64,000 nt of DNA from Prinsepia uniflora (Eukaryota > Streptophyta > Magnoliopsida > Rosales > Rosaceae), in contig CM064863.1 of assembly GCA_032719365.1 (NCBI GenBank), positions 19,663,137-19,727,136 of the forward strand. The letters run 5' to 3'. The position numbers were made by a program, and so were the translations under genes. The notes under the pieces were generated by a model. The model saw only the letters and a list, made by a program, of their open reading frames with translations, ran no database searches and was not told the origin of the DNA. Of the stretch, positions 47,450 to 59,644 are shown in pieces; the first letter of the stretch is position 1; each line of letters opens with the position of its first letter.

Positions 47450-48096
47450 TTCACTTTCACGTTTTTTTTTAGGGGAAGAAGAGGTCTCAAATTCGTAGCC
47501 TTCCTCAAAAGTAGGTTCCAAGATGGGTTCTAAGGTCGAATTCTCAAACTTTGTTCCCCATAACTCACTTTCCAGTTTAGGTTGTGTATCAGAACTAGCA
47601 AAACGTGGAGATCTGCAAGTAGAAATCACTAGATTTGGCTTGGTCATGCATAAGAACCTGAGATGCAACAAACATACAATGTGAGAGTCATATCCTAATA
47701 GCGACAACAAATAGGAGAAATGGGCAAGCAACATAGATAGTCATGAAATGTAGAGAACAGCAAATACGCAAATAGCATTGTATGTATAAATAACATGCCA
47801 TAGGCAAGTAAGCAAAAAAGTTAAAGAGCATCACCAAAAATATGCAAGGTAGATCACGACAATAATATGCAAAAACACAAGTTAAAAAATGTCCAAATCA
47901 ATACAACACATAAAATTCTACATGAAGAATGGTGTGAATGAATAAGAGGGAAATCATTAGAACCTACATAAAACATAAGAGTTACGTGACATTTCATGAA
48001 AAGAATGGCCTGCACCTTTGATCTCACTTCCCTAGATTCACTTAGTCATAGGGGGCTCGGTGATGAAATCTGAGCATCATGAAACCACAGGGAGGG
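47450..48096 (-). other. Leader segment of the gypsy element between two nested LTRs
   Basis: Internal sequence of the gypsy element left between solo LTRs f and g. It contains a 106-residue - strand frame (47414-47734, partly in LTR f) with an acidic, serine-rich stretch that could be an eroded upstream reading frame; no family is recognised. Confidence 0.45.
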
Positions 48097-51000
48097 TGTA
48101 ACGACCCGTCCCAAATCCAAGATTAGATTAGTGACTAATCACGATTAGTGAGGCTAATCATTGATTAGTTGGGCGAAATCGGACGAACGATGCAAAATGA
48201 CCGTTTTGCCCCTAGGCGTGGGCAAAACGTTGACTTTTCATTCGGGCAGTCAAATGGACTTTGATCGATGACCGTGACGTAGTTCGTGACGTCACGAGTT
48301 CATAGAAAGGTGGCACGTTCAATTCCGACATCCGTGGAGGAAGTTATGACATTCGGAAGTTTAGGGGCATTTTGGTAATTTTAGTTAAATAGGGCAAATA
48401 GTTGACTTTTTGACCAAGAGGTCCGATGGCCAAGGGCCGAAGACCATTACGTAGATAAGGACGATACGAATCCATAGACAGGTGGCACGTCGAATTCGGA
48501 CGTTCGACGACGAAATTACGGTTCACAGAAGTTTCGGGATACTATTTACGGTGACACATTTTACGAGGCAAAAAGTGCAGTTTTGTCTCTAGTGGGCCCA
48601 GATATTTGTCCTGATGCCAATGGATGAGTGACAAGTGTCTCCCATCCAATGGACACCATATTTCATTCATGCACCAAAGACCATCCCCGTGCATCGTCCA
48701 TTTTCTTTGTTCCCAAACACAAACCCGATCCCATTTCTCACCCAAAACCCATCCCACCTTAACCCATGACCAGCCGTGAGGACCAGGGAGACTGAGGGAG
48801 CTGAGGTGGCCGACCTGGAGGCCAGAACAGCCGTGAACGGCGGCATGGAGGAAGAAACCCAATCTAGGTAATCGGTTTTCACCGATTTTCACCATTTTCA
48901 ATTATTGTGATTATGGGCCGTTTTCATTGTTTTCATTGATTTAAATAGGTTGTTTAGGGAGTATAGAGATGATTTTGGACGGTGGTTGACGGCTGTGAAG
49001 CCCAGGGGGGATTTTTGAAAAGTTGAACCGTGAGGGGGTTTTTGGGTTCACGGGTTTTAATCGGTTTTAGGTCGTTTTGTTAATTGGAATAGATAGGAAA
49101 TGAAGAAATAGGAATTTAGGAATTGAAATGGAGTCAAACAGACCAAAATTGAGGGATAAGGAGGCCTGGACCGGTTACACCGGTCCAGTTGCAGGTGAAC
49201 CGGCCAGTTCAGACCAGCTGTGCGAGGAAGAAGACGCACTGTGCAGTGGCGCGTGAGGCCCACGCGCATTGCACTCCCAGGGCGCGTGAGGGCGCGTGGC
49301 AGGGAATCTGGGGAAGGTTCCAACATGTGAAATCATCTATTCGATGTAACGAACATTTTGGGACTGGTTTCGTGTCAATCGGACATCGTTTCGATAGGTT
49401 TCGAGCTGTCCGAAGGTTTAGGTTCGGTTTTAAAAATAGTTAGAAAATCGGGAAAATTATGGGGCTTTGGAGATTAATTAAGTAGTTAGTAACCTTCTAT
49501 TAAAATTTGGACAGGTTTGGGAGTCCCGGTGATGGTGATCGGCTCGGGAGAGCCTATGGCACGCAAATCGAGGCGGCAGCTCGGACGGTCTATGAGTGGA
49601 CCTTGTTTTCTAAATTGGTGCATGCATAAATGTTTATTATATGTTTTATTACATGTTTGATGATGCCATGGGTGCATTTTTATGTGGTTACGTATAAGCA
49701 CGTATTTCGAGGTTTCGACCTTATACGGTGCTTATACGGGTTTGTATTTCTTTATTGGTCTAAATGAAAAGGTTTTGGATTTCTAAAAGAATAAACTCGG
49801 GTATAAGACCCATTTGGTTTGGTCTCGGGCAGATGGCACTATTTACGACCTTCGGGTCTAAATCGTGGTCGCGATGGGTGCTATGTGCACGGCGATCGAC
49901 GATACGACGCTCGCCTCCGGATTGGGATGTGTTCCTTCCAAAGAGGTCACGATGCACGATTCGTGGTCGGACAGCCTGGGGAGGCTCGACTTCGGAGTGC
50001 TGACGGTTCAGGATATCGATCGGTGATGAGTGCACCATGATTTTGTGGTGGTCGCGTCGGTTGATACGTTCACGGCGACATACCAGGATTGATGGCGGTC
50101 CTGGATGGATGGTTGCACACATCACTATGATCAGAGTCGTGACTGACCCTTAGATATCGGGCACGGTGCCCAGTTGAGTCATATGTTCAGGCACGAGACC
50201 CTGTTGTTTTACACTGATGATTTCGGGTCAGAGACCCTAGATGGATTTCCAAGTTCTGTCATTGTGGTTCATGACGGTTTATGGGAATCAGCATGAACCT
50301 TTGTCAGGTCATTGTGGTGCATGACGGTTTATGGGAACCGGGCATGGATGTTATGGATCATGACGGTTCAAGAGAACCGGGCATGAATGTTTATGTTATG
50401 TATATATATGTATTCATATACCTTCCTTTACTTCTATTATCTCCTCCAGGGAGGGTCGTTGGCCTAGGTGGACCCCGGAGTAGTCACGGAGGACCGACTG
50501 AGCGGAGTCACCCCCCCAGTTGGGTTCCTTACTCTCAGGAAGGCTATGATTACTATTACCTCGGGTAGGGTCAATGGTTTGCGGACATTGATCTTGACTT
50601 TGAAAAGACTCGGATTGAGACCTGGGTAGCACGTGCGTAGCTTTGGAAACCGTGACAGGATTGGTTGTGTGGATTATATGTATATATGATGTAGGCTATA
50701 TGAGATATATGATATGTGATATGCACAGGTTTTGGGCAGTGGCCCATGTACGTGGTTTTACTATGGTTTGGGCTGAGTCCCGTATGGTCGTTTTCATTAT
50801 GGTTCTTTCAATATTGTTTTTGGGCTTAGCTCCCACATATGGTTTCTTTCGGTTAAATGGTTTTCGAATGCATGCATGCTTTTTAGTGAAGGGTACAAAT
50901 GTCTTCTCGTTAAAATATTTTTATAAATTCTTTTTTTGTCCACTCACAGTTTTTAATGTTTTGACTGCCCTTCAGGTTGACATCGGATGTGGACTGTAGT

Positions 51001-51155
51001 AGAGACCGAGATATCACATACCTCCTCCGGATCCTAGCGTACTCTGATAGCCCGGGAGGGTAAAGGACGAAAATATTCCTTGTCTGACACTTCGTGTCAG
51101 ACGGGAGCAGGGTCATCCCGCATTAATCCCGGGGGGATTGGGATGGGTCCTGTCA
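48097..51155 (+). mobile_element. Large gypsy-type solo LTR, copy g (opposite orientation)
   Basis: It begins TGTAACGACCCGTCCC and ends GATGGGTCCTGTCA. Target duplications are perfect: GAGGG at 48092-48096 and 51156-51160. It is the only family copy in + orientation and shows the reverse order of the landmarks, for example 'gcgcgtgaggcccacgcgca' 49250, 'gtgcatgcataaatgt' 49618 and 'atgcatgcattttt'-type sequence near 50870. Length 3059 bp, against 3157 bp for copy f. No coding region. Confidence 0.9.
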
Positions 51156-51262
51156 GAGGGTATGCAATCTAACAATGCAATAGATAGAGTCTTAGAGTGG
51201 CACGAATAACTTTCCCACTTCGCTTCTCATAGTACTTTCTTGGGCTTATGAGTTGTGCGTAC

Positions 51263-51573
51263 TGATAAGTATGGATCCTTCTTAACTGGGGATTAAAGGT
51301 GTCTAAGTATGATTATCGTTTGATTATTTATTTAAGGGGGTAATTGATTATTTCTATTATCCCAAGTGATTAACTAATCTAAACTAACCTAATATATTAT
51401 TTACATGGTCAACTCATCGTTAACTTAACTCATTCATAAATTATGCCAATTCCAAATCTACAAAATTCCCTCATCTCGGTTGCACGAAATACAAGCATAT
51501 TATCTCAAGTATGTGCTCGAAAATTGCCCTACACACTTTCAATGATCTAGACTTGGAAATTACCCTACATCTA
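51263..51573 (-). repeat. Truncated 5' LTR of the gag-only gypsy element
   Basis: TGATAAGTATGG onward matches 39484-39794 closely, including 'gatctagacttggaaattrc' near 51546, and stops at 'ccctacatcta'. The remaining 1.2 kb of the LTR is absent, replaced by another gypsy fragment. Confidence 0.85.
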
Positions 51574-52046
51574 GTTGATGCAGATCACCTTTGATGTAGG
51601 CTCCTCAGGTTCTTTGTTCTCCAGATGATCTACAATCTTTTTTTTGATGTAGTTTGTGCAATGTCCTTCATTCACGAGATTTTAGAGATATGTTTCAAAA
51701 GATATGCATGTGTTTATGTTGTGCCCGCAGTATTCATGATAGGCGCACAATTTGGTTTTATCAGTTTTCTCCCAATTGCCTTTTCCGGGTCCTGGTTTTT
51801 TTAACTAAGCCTTATCCTTGATCTCATTATGAATCTGATGGACTAGTATTAAGAACTGCATATTACACTTCCTTATAACTGAGACATTGATAGTTTGGCT
51901 CGCATTCCTTTTATTGAAGCCCCCGGACAAAAGTTTTCTACCAACATCCTCTTTGCTTAGTGATCACAATTTAGAGGTTTTCTCACTCGTCCCAGCATGA
52001 TCTAGCGCATGGACAGCATTCTTTTCCTCCTCCCAACATGCATGTT
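51574..52046 (-). pseudogene. Fragment of another gypsy gag with zinc-knuckle remnant
   Basis: Reading the - strand from about 51800 down to 51590 gives GNWEKTDKTKLCAYHEYCGH, then N.NTC, then LVNEGHCTNYIKK. This is the C-x2-type 'CxxHxxxGHxTxxC' region plus the following 'L...G.L..(F/Y)' segment of many plant gypsy gags. It has a stop and no flanking LTR. It lies where the 5' LTR of the gag-only element is cut. Confidence 0.6.
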
Positions 52047-52640
52047 TGTCACAACCCGACTCCCCTAGCACAATATTGTTCACTTTGGGCCATACTCTCA
52101 CGGTTTTGTTTTTGAGAACTCACTCACAAATTCCCAATGGGTCACCTATTTTAGGACTGTTCCAGCCCAACCCGGCTTAACTTTGGAGTTCCCATGGGAT
52201 CCAAAGTCATTGAGCTTCTAAAAGGCATCGTGCTAGATAGATACATGCCCATACATATAAGACACTTCACATTTCCCTCCTCGAGCGATGTGGGATTGTT
52301 CGTCGGTCTTGCTTTCCAGACTCACAAGTCTTGCTCACCGTTCTTACTTCCCAAGCTCTCGGAACTTACAATCCACCTACCTTGGGTCCCAGTGTCCTTG
52401 CTGGCGCACTTTCGGTCAGGTTCCAGCTTTGATACTATTCTGTCACGACACGACCCTCTAGCACGATATTTTTTGCTTTGGGCCCAGCCCTCACAGTTTT
52501 GTTTATGGGAACTCATGTGCAACTTCCCAGTAGGTCACCTATCTTGGGATCGATCTAGTCCAATCTCCCAAGCTCACAGGTCTTGCTCACCGTTCTTACT
52601 TCCTAAGCTCACGGGTCTAGCTCACCGCACGCCCTAGAGC
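52047..52640 (-). mobile_element. Decayed Cassandra copy
   Basis: One LTR lies at 52047-52370 (from TGTCACAACCC to GGAACTTACA) and holds a 5S-derived block at about 52131-52195. An internal domain follows at 52371-52440 with a primer site complementary to 'gctttgatacta' (about 52425-52437). A second LTR starts at 52441 (TGTCACGACACGACC) but loses most of its 5S box after about 52560 and decays by 52640. The duplicated 'cttgctcaccgttcttactt' in both LTRs is specific to this copy. Confidence 0.85.
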
Positions 52641-53135
52641 CCAGAGGGCTAGCAGCCAACAACTTGGGCTTAGCACCACCTTGCATGGCTCGGCTTGGCT
52701 TAGACTAGCCGGCTCGGTTGGCTGGCTCAGCTCGGCAACAGAGCTTGCTAGCGGCGGCTCGGCTCTATTTCGACAAAAAAATAATTAGAAATTTTCTTTA
52801 CACTCCTCGGGCCTTAAAACATGAGCTTGCATGCCTAAAGTATTGCAATACAGTTTTAAATCAAATGTCAATAGCATATATTTCTAACATCCATGCATGT
52901 TACATAGTATTTTATTGCTTAATTATTTGTATGTTTATTTCATTGTTTAAATATTATTTAGAAATGTTATAGACTAATACTAAACAAAAGGAACCTGAAG
53001 TTTCCTTCGTAGATTCACTATTACATGTTTATCTTGAATTAATCATACCATGTTATAGAACCTGAAATTCTTATTAGTTGTTTATGGATTTGTTTTTCCT
53101 AAAGCACTAATATTGTTATTTAATCCTTGTAGAGA
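52641..53135. other. Unassigned sequence between Cassandra and the copia gag
   Basis: It begins with low-complexity 'ggctcggcttggct'-like repeats (52685-52760), then AT-rich sequence. A TTTAATCCTTGTAG-like splice acceptor pattern precedes the gag ATG at 53136. No 5' LTR matching the 59645-60360 LTR was found here. Confidence 0.45.
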
Positions 53136-54106
53136 ATGGCACATCTCAAAAAACTTGACTTTAATGCCTTAGAAGTTTCCGACATAAACTACTATCAGTG
53201 GACTGAAGATGTAAAACTTCATCTCACTGCAGAGAGAATCCGATCAATTATCCAAGAAGATAACGTGGCTTCTGAGCATTAAAAGGCAGATGCTATGATC
53301 CTCATCCAGAGGCATATAGATCACGCACTGCAACATGAATACCTTGGTCAAGAAGACCCGAGAGCATTGTGGGTTTTGCTGGCTGATCATTTCGATTACT
53401 AGTAGGATATATTCTTTCCTGAAGCAAGACATCACTGGCATAACCTTAATTTTTAGGATTTCAAATCCATAAACGAATATATTTCTGGGGTATGCCTTAT
53501 CCGGTCTCTCATCAAGTACCGTAGGGAGGAGCTCACTGAAACTGACCTCCTTGAGAAGATTTTCTCCATATTTTATGCCTCATGTATCACCATGCAGCAA
53601 CAATACAGAGAGGGGAAATTCAACAAGTTCGCGAAATTAATCACTTCATTGTTGCTTGCTGAAAAGAACAACATTGTGTTAATGAAGAATGATCAATAGG
53701 TATGAGTGCAACACCTTTACATAAAGAAAACTCTAATACACCTTGCAATTCAAACTGCGAACGGAGAAACCGAGGTCATGGTAGAGGCGTAGGACGTAAC
53801 CGTCCTAGACATTGTGGACACTCTTATAACCGAGATCAAGGTTACCATGACTTGTATGACTGAGGTAATCGTGGTAGAGGTCCACGTGGTGAGAACCAGA
53901 ATCAGAACCAGTAAAAACTATGCTACAATTGTGGAGGATGCGATCACTGGTCCCACACATGTCATGCGTCAGCTCAAGTTATTGCAGAGTATCACGCTAG
54001 ACATGGTACTCGAGAGACTAACTTCGCAGTAAGACCAGTTCCAGCCGTTACCATTCTTGCCATTGCTGACTTCCAAACTGCAGCTGGACATGATGAGGAT
54101 TGAGAT
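53136..54106 (+). pseudogene. Copia gag remnant with zinc knuckle
   Basis: From the ATG at 53136 the frame reads MAHLKKLDFNALEVS, then NYYQWTEDVKLHL, typical of plant copia gags that begin with a 'L.F.AL.(I/V)SG.NY..W' segment. Stops occur at 53280 and 53401, and frameshifts follow. A CCHC zinc knuckle (CYNCGGCDHWSHTC) is intact at 53921-53962. After it comes AT-rich filler at about 54130-54320. Confidence 0.85.
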
Positions 54107-54329
54107 CCTTGCTTAAACATGGATATGATCGGCACTTGTGCCATTTGATTTATTATTATTATTAATATTTAATTCTCGAGAATGTTTGGTGTTTTCTTTT
54201 TACTTTGAACTTATTTTTGTTTTCTGCTCGAATATTATTTATTTCAATCCATATATTTATTTTTCGTAAATGTGAAACTTAATTTTTTTTTCGTCAAATT
54301 TATGGTTAGGCATGTCAAGTGGGCAAGTT

Positions 54330-55604
54330 TTTTGTCTAGCCAAAAGTGCTACCACGCACATTATCCTTTGAGATAGGATTTTTTACAAAATTAATACATA
54401 AACCCACTCCTATGAGAACTATATCTGGCTAATCAAATTTGATTGAGGGATTCGGTAGAGCCCACTTTATGTTATCAAATGATATTGTATTTACCATTGA
54501 TGAAGCTTTCTACTCCCCACTTTCTAGAAGAACGTTATTGAGTTTTAAGGATATTCGAGCTAATAGTTATCACGTTGAAACCACAAAGGAAAAGAATGTG
54601 GAATATCTTTGCATAACCTCCAACTTGTATGGATAGAAGCATACATTGACGAAATTGGAATGCCTCAGAAGTGGCCTCTACACGACAATTATTAGAACCA
54701 CTGAGGCAAATCCCATGGCTAGCCAGAAGCTACCTAACCCAAGCAACTACTTATTATGGCATGACCGATTGGGACACCCAGGTCAAGGTATGATGCATCG
54801 TATCCTCAATACATCACACATGCATCCTCGCACAAATATGACCTTGTGTTTAGTGAAACATTATGCTAAGCTTGCTCAGTGGGAAAATTGAATATTAGAC
54901 CATCATACGCAAAGATAAGTACATAATCTATTCCTTTCTTGTACAGAATACAAGGGGATATTTGTGGACCCATCCAACCACCATGCAGACCATTTAAATA
55001 TTTCGTGTTTTGGTTGATGCATCGACAAGGTGGTAACATATGACACTATTATCGACACTCAATGCTGCGTTTGCTCAACTCCTTGCCCAAATCATTAAAT
55101 TAGGGGCACATCATCCGGATTATCTTATAAAGTCCATCATACTTGACAATGCCAGCGAGTATACATCGAAATCTTTCGATGATTATTGCATGTCCATTGG
55201 GATTGATGTTAAACATCCATTTGCACATGTTCACACCCAAAATGGTCTCGCAGAAGCATTCATTAAACAATTACAAATGATTGCACAGACCTTCGTTATG
55301 CGCACCAAGATCCCAATTTCTGCTTGGGGGTATGCAACTTTGCATGTATCTAGGTTGGTATGCTGCCACCCAACCCCATTTTGCGTTATAACTGGTAACT
55401 GGGTACATACCTAATGTTTTGCACTTACGCATTTTTGGGTGTATGGTTTACGTCCTAATTGCACTACCACAATGTACAAAAATGGGACCTCAACGCTGGA
55501 GGGGCATATATGTCAGCTATGAATCCCCCTCCTTTATACGCTGTTTAGAGCCCTTAATAGGCAATCTCTTTACCGCTCGATTTGCAGATAGTCATTTCGA
55601 TGAG
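54330..55604 (+). pseudogene. Copia protease, GAG-pre-integrase and integrase remnants
   Basis: Near 54340 'SATTHIIL' marks the protease start, followed by FYSPLSRRTLLSFKDIRANS (about 54500-54570). The pre-integrase segment LLWHDRLGHPGQGMMHRIL lies at about 54750-54806. The integrase core shows IILDNASEYTSKSF (about 55137) and NGLAEAFIKQLQ (about 55242), holding the second D and the E of the catalytic triad. Frames shift repeatedly. The sequence breaks at FADSHFDE (55604), where the solo LTR is inserted. Confidence 0.85.
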
Positions 55605-57481
55605 TGATAAGTCACAAATTAAGCATCATTTCAACGTTATTTTTTATCCCTTTTACTTATCTTTTGATTATAATCATTCAAACAATAGGAGAAAATGATC
55701 TCTTTTGTGAAGTTTGTGCATATTGCTTAGTTGAGGTTTAAATCATATTTTGCAATGAAATGTGATCTTTCCAAGGATAAATCTTTAAGGACTCATCAAG
55801 GACTCATAAAGGGCCTCATCATCTGCCATTTACATGACCAAGATCCACCAAGACCCTAAAAGTCACGGCCTAGCCCCTAGAAGCCCACAAAATGCGGTTA
55901 AGGGTGTTTTAAGGGGGTTTACTTGTGCATCAAGCAACTTTGGACGAATTTTCCTACCTTTCTCAATGAGGAATGACATGAATTGACTTGAATAAGAAGA
56001 CTTAATTACACTCCTAATCAGATCTTGAAGTTAAAGAGGCAAGAAACAAGGAAAACGAAGTTTCTTGGAAATTAAGAAACCATCTTGTACATGGCTAGGG
56101 TTAATTAACTTCCCCAGCCGCAATTTATCATGTTTCCTTTATTTTAGGGTAATGTAATCTGATTTAGGATTGCATTAAATGAATTCCTAGTCAAAGATAA
56201 AGTCAAGAAGTGGAAAGAAGGAAGGAAATGGACTCCTTGTACAAGAAGGACACAAAAAACGGCTAACTATGGTTTTTCACGGAAACAAGGAGTTTTCCTC
56301 CTTATTTTGGGGCTGTTTTCCCTTTTTTTTTTTTGAGGGAGATGTTAGGGCATGAGTTAGGGGATATAAATAGATGTTTTCTCATTGTTTTTGGACGTCC
56401 AATTTACCTCATAAGGTCCCAAAACTCTGCAAAAATTTCTGCTTAAAGTTTATACACAAAGTAGTCGCAATTTACCCTTTTGTTCATGCTTTTGGATTCA
56501 AGTCTTGCATTTTCTTTGTGACGTGAAGCTTGGGAGAAGAAGAAGTGTTTGTGCCACTTCTCTCACGCATCATTCATCTTAGTATTCGTGTTTCTTAATC
56601 CCTTATCTCTTTAAGTTTTTATGCATTCAATTATTATGTTTGTTAACTTAGTTATGCGTGAGTAGTTTCCTTTAGGATTAGGGCTGTTTGAAGCCCTAGC
56701 CATGTTAGTTTATAATTAGATTTCTGGCTGTTGATTATGGTTGTTATGTATGCCTGGATTTTTTGGATTACTATGCTTCATGAACTCAATTTATGCTTGT
56801 AAGTTTGATCACCTTATTTGCGTACAATTGTCAATTTAATTGCTTGACGGATCACCTTGATGTTTGTGTTCACCCTGCAATTTATAGCATCACGTTTAAG
56901 AGGGGGAATATTATTCGTAATCTAAACTCATGACTTCCTAGGATTGCACATCACTTTAATAGGGATAGTGTAGTGTCATTAAATCTTCTTCATGTTTCAT
57001 GCATTATCACGCACCATCGGTAATAGTTGTTTAAGGGCGGGTACATCACGCTTAAACATGTAATCTAAGAGAAGATAAATGTGTGGGGTGAGCCTTAGTC
57101 GGACCCTTGCATGGGCATTTAATTCAGATACATGCATAATTAATCTAATCAACGAAATCTAAGGAGAACTATAATTGGTAAAGGTGGATAACATGTCCTA
57201 ATTCGTCCTAATAATCCAATCAATTTTCAAATCAAGTTTTTCATCATTTTGCACTTGTTTTCATCATTCAATTTCGTTCTAATCATCACTCAAAACACCC
57301 CAACGTTTTTGTACTTTTTCTCAAGTTGTTTCATTCCAAACTAAGTGGATTCACGTTGAACAAGTTCTCGAGGGATCGACCTTTGCAAACCTACTATACT
57401 CGTCATACGATTTTGTGCACTTGCAAAGTATTACATTAGGAGTTATCATTCATAATTTCTTGGTTGATAAATTTTCTATCA
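55605..57481 (+). mobile_element. Solo LTR of a Tat/Athila-like gypsy element inside the copia element
   Basis: It begins TGATAAGTCAC and ends TTTCTATCA. The flanks ATGAG (55600-55604) and ATTAG (57482-57486) agree at 4 of 5, and excising it rejoins the copia frame as HFDE-TVFP. A promoter-like 'ggatataaatagatg' lies near 56362, and the phrase 'gagggatcgacctttgcaaa' near 57370 is common near the ends of such LTRs. The first 60 bp resemble the LTR starts at 63612 and (reversed) 40998. The orientation is assigned from these similarities. Confidence 0.8.
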
Positions 57482-57486
57482 ATTAG

Positions 57487-59575
57487 ACAGTCTTCCCGGC
57501 GTTTAGGGGAGATACGAACGTCAAAGTTCCTAAAGAATGGCATGACGAGGTCACATATACCTGCTGCAAACGTGCCTACAAGGATAGACGTCCTTGTAGG
57601 ATGAGCCATCCCAGATGCATGGGTCATCCTAAATGGATGAAGTACGACAATGGTGGCTAACCAGTTATATGTCCTTGCCTAGAAGGGAGGTAGACCTATA
57701 AGTTTGAAGGATCTTCGTCCTCGGAAGAAGACAAATTTGGCACAGTGGAATCCCTTATATATCACAATACCAGCTGATCCATCTCATGAGCTAATTCCAG
57801 ATTATGGGTCTATCTTAGAAGGGAGGACGTTGGGGGAGGCTCCAACGTCTGAACCCACTCTCGAGAATAGAGAGATCTCCGGAAACTATGCATGCTTAAA
57901 TGAGATATGAAATCAAAATGATATTATCATCGATGCTATATTTGTATTTGAGTAGCTACTGAAATTAGACCAGTGATGATATCGAGCCTGGCACTGTTGA
58001 TGAATACCAACGTGGAGGAGACTGGCCAAAAATGGAAAGAAGCAACCCATGTCAAACTTGATTCCTTGACAAAAAGGAAGGCGATTGGACATGTAGCTCT
58101 CACACCTCCTCATGTTAAACCTGTAGGCTTTAAATGGGTATTTGTAAGGAGCGTAATGAGAAAAATGAGATTGTGAGATACAAAACTCGTATAGTGGTGC
58201 AAGGATTTTCTCAACAGCATGGAATTAATTGTGAGGAAACATATTCTCCCATAATGGACATAATAACGTTCTGCCACCTCATCAGTTTGGTAGTTTCTGA
58301 AAAACTGAGTATGCAGCTTTTGGATGTGGTCACTGCTTATTTCTATGAGGATATGGATACAGCTATATATATATATGTGAAAGTTCTCGAAGGACTTTAG
58401 ATACCCGATGCAAATAGTTTAAGACCACGGAACACACTCTTTATTCATTTGAGGCATTCATTTTATGGATTGAAACAATCCAGACGGATATGGTATAACC
58501 GTCTAAGTGGGTATTTGATTAGACTGGGGTATGTGAATAATGAATTATGTCCATGCCTATTTATTAAGAAAACAAGTTCTGGGTTCGCTATAGTGGCAAT
58601 TTATGTCGATGACATGAATCGGATTGGTACTCCTGAAGAAATCAAAGAAACCGCTAAGCACCTGAAGTTAGAATTTGAAATGATGGATCTTGGGAGAACC
58701 CACTTCTATCTCAGCTTGGAGCTTGACCACCATGCATATGGAATATTGGTCCATCAGTTTAATGAGGATAAAGCGAAACCTTCAAGCCCGCCCATGATTA
58801 TTCGTAGTCTAGATCCTAAGAAGGACCCGTTTCATCCTGTAGATAATAAGAAAGAGATATTGACACTAGAATTTCCATATCTAAGTGCAAAAGGTTCACT
58901 ATTTTACTTGGCTCAATGCACTAGACCGGACATTTCATTCGTTGTGAACTTGCTAGCTAGATTTTGCTCTATGCCAACACACCGCCCTAGAATGACATAA
59001 AAGACATATTTTGATACCTTAGAGGTACAACTTATATGGATTTATTCTATCCCTATGCATTGAGGAATGAACCAAACCCCTCTAGTCCTCGGAATGATGC
59101 ACACCTTGTTAGGTATGCTGACATAGGTTACCTATCAAACCCACACAAGGTGCATTCCTGATCTGGCTATATCTTTACCATTGAGAACATAACAATAGCT
59201 TAGAGGTCTATCAAAAGAACCCTTGTTGCTACGTCTTCGAATCATGCAGAGATTCTAGCTCTTCATGAAGCAGTTCTTGAATGCATATGGTTGAGAGCCA
59301 TTACGGGGCATATTCGAACTACATGTGGACTACATTCCACTCATAGTAAACCGATAGTTATTTATGAAGATAATGATGTCTGCATCGAGCATATGAAGAC
59401 CGATTTCATTAAGTGAGACAAGACCAAGCATATTGCATCGACGTTTTTCTTCATCCAACAACAATAAAAACATCCAAAGATTGAGATTAAGTCAATACGG
59501 TCTCAAGATAACCATGTAGACCTATTTACCAAGTCATTACCGAAGGTCACATTCCACCAGCATCTGTGAGGTATT
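57487..59575 (+). pseudogene. Copia reverse transcriptase and RNase H remnants
   Basis: KDLRPRKKTN (57704) and FKWVFV(R/K) (about 58130) precede YKTRIVVQGFSQQHGINCEE and TYSP (about 58175-58245), then QLLDVVTAYF (58315), HSFYGLKQSRRIWYNRL (58455) and the catalytic YVDD at 58602-58613. Next come LYLAQCTRPDISFVVNLLAR-like sequence (about 58903) and an RNase H segment with TSSNHAEILALHEAVLECIW (about 59230) and DNHVDLFTKSLP (about 59510). The frame breaks at several points, so no functional polyprotein is encoded. Confidence 0.88.
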
Positions 59576-59644
59576 GGTTTATGTAGACTTGCTGATCTAC
59601 CTAATCTGTTATTTTTAGGGGATTCAAGATCAGGGGGAGTATCC

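Larger units (their letters stand above)
39484..51573 (-). mobile_element. Ty3/gypsy element, gag-only, split by two solo LTRs
   Basis: Direct repeats at 39484-39794 and 51263-51573 are strongly similar over 311 bp and mark the two LTRs. The left LTR is complete (39484-40998) and abuts a polypurine tract. The right LTR, which is the 5' LTR in transcription sense, is cut at 51573. Between them, on the - strand, are leader, a frameshifted gag and a post-pol-like tail, but no protease, reverse transcriptase, RNase H or integrase. Removing the two nested LTRs leaves about 5.9 kb. This is a non-autonomous or internally deleted gypsy element; the gag and the layout resemble the Tat/Athila side of the family. 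Confidence 0.75.
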
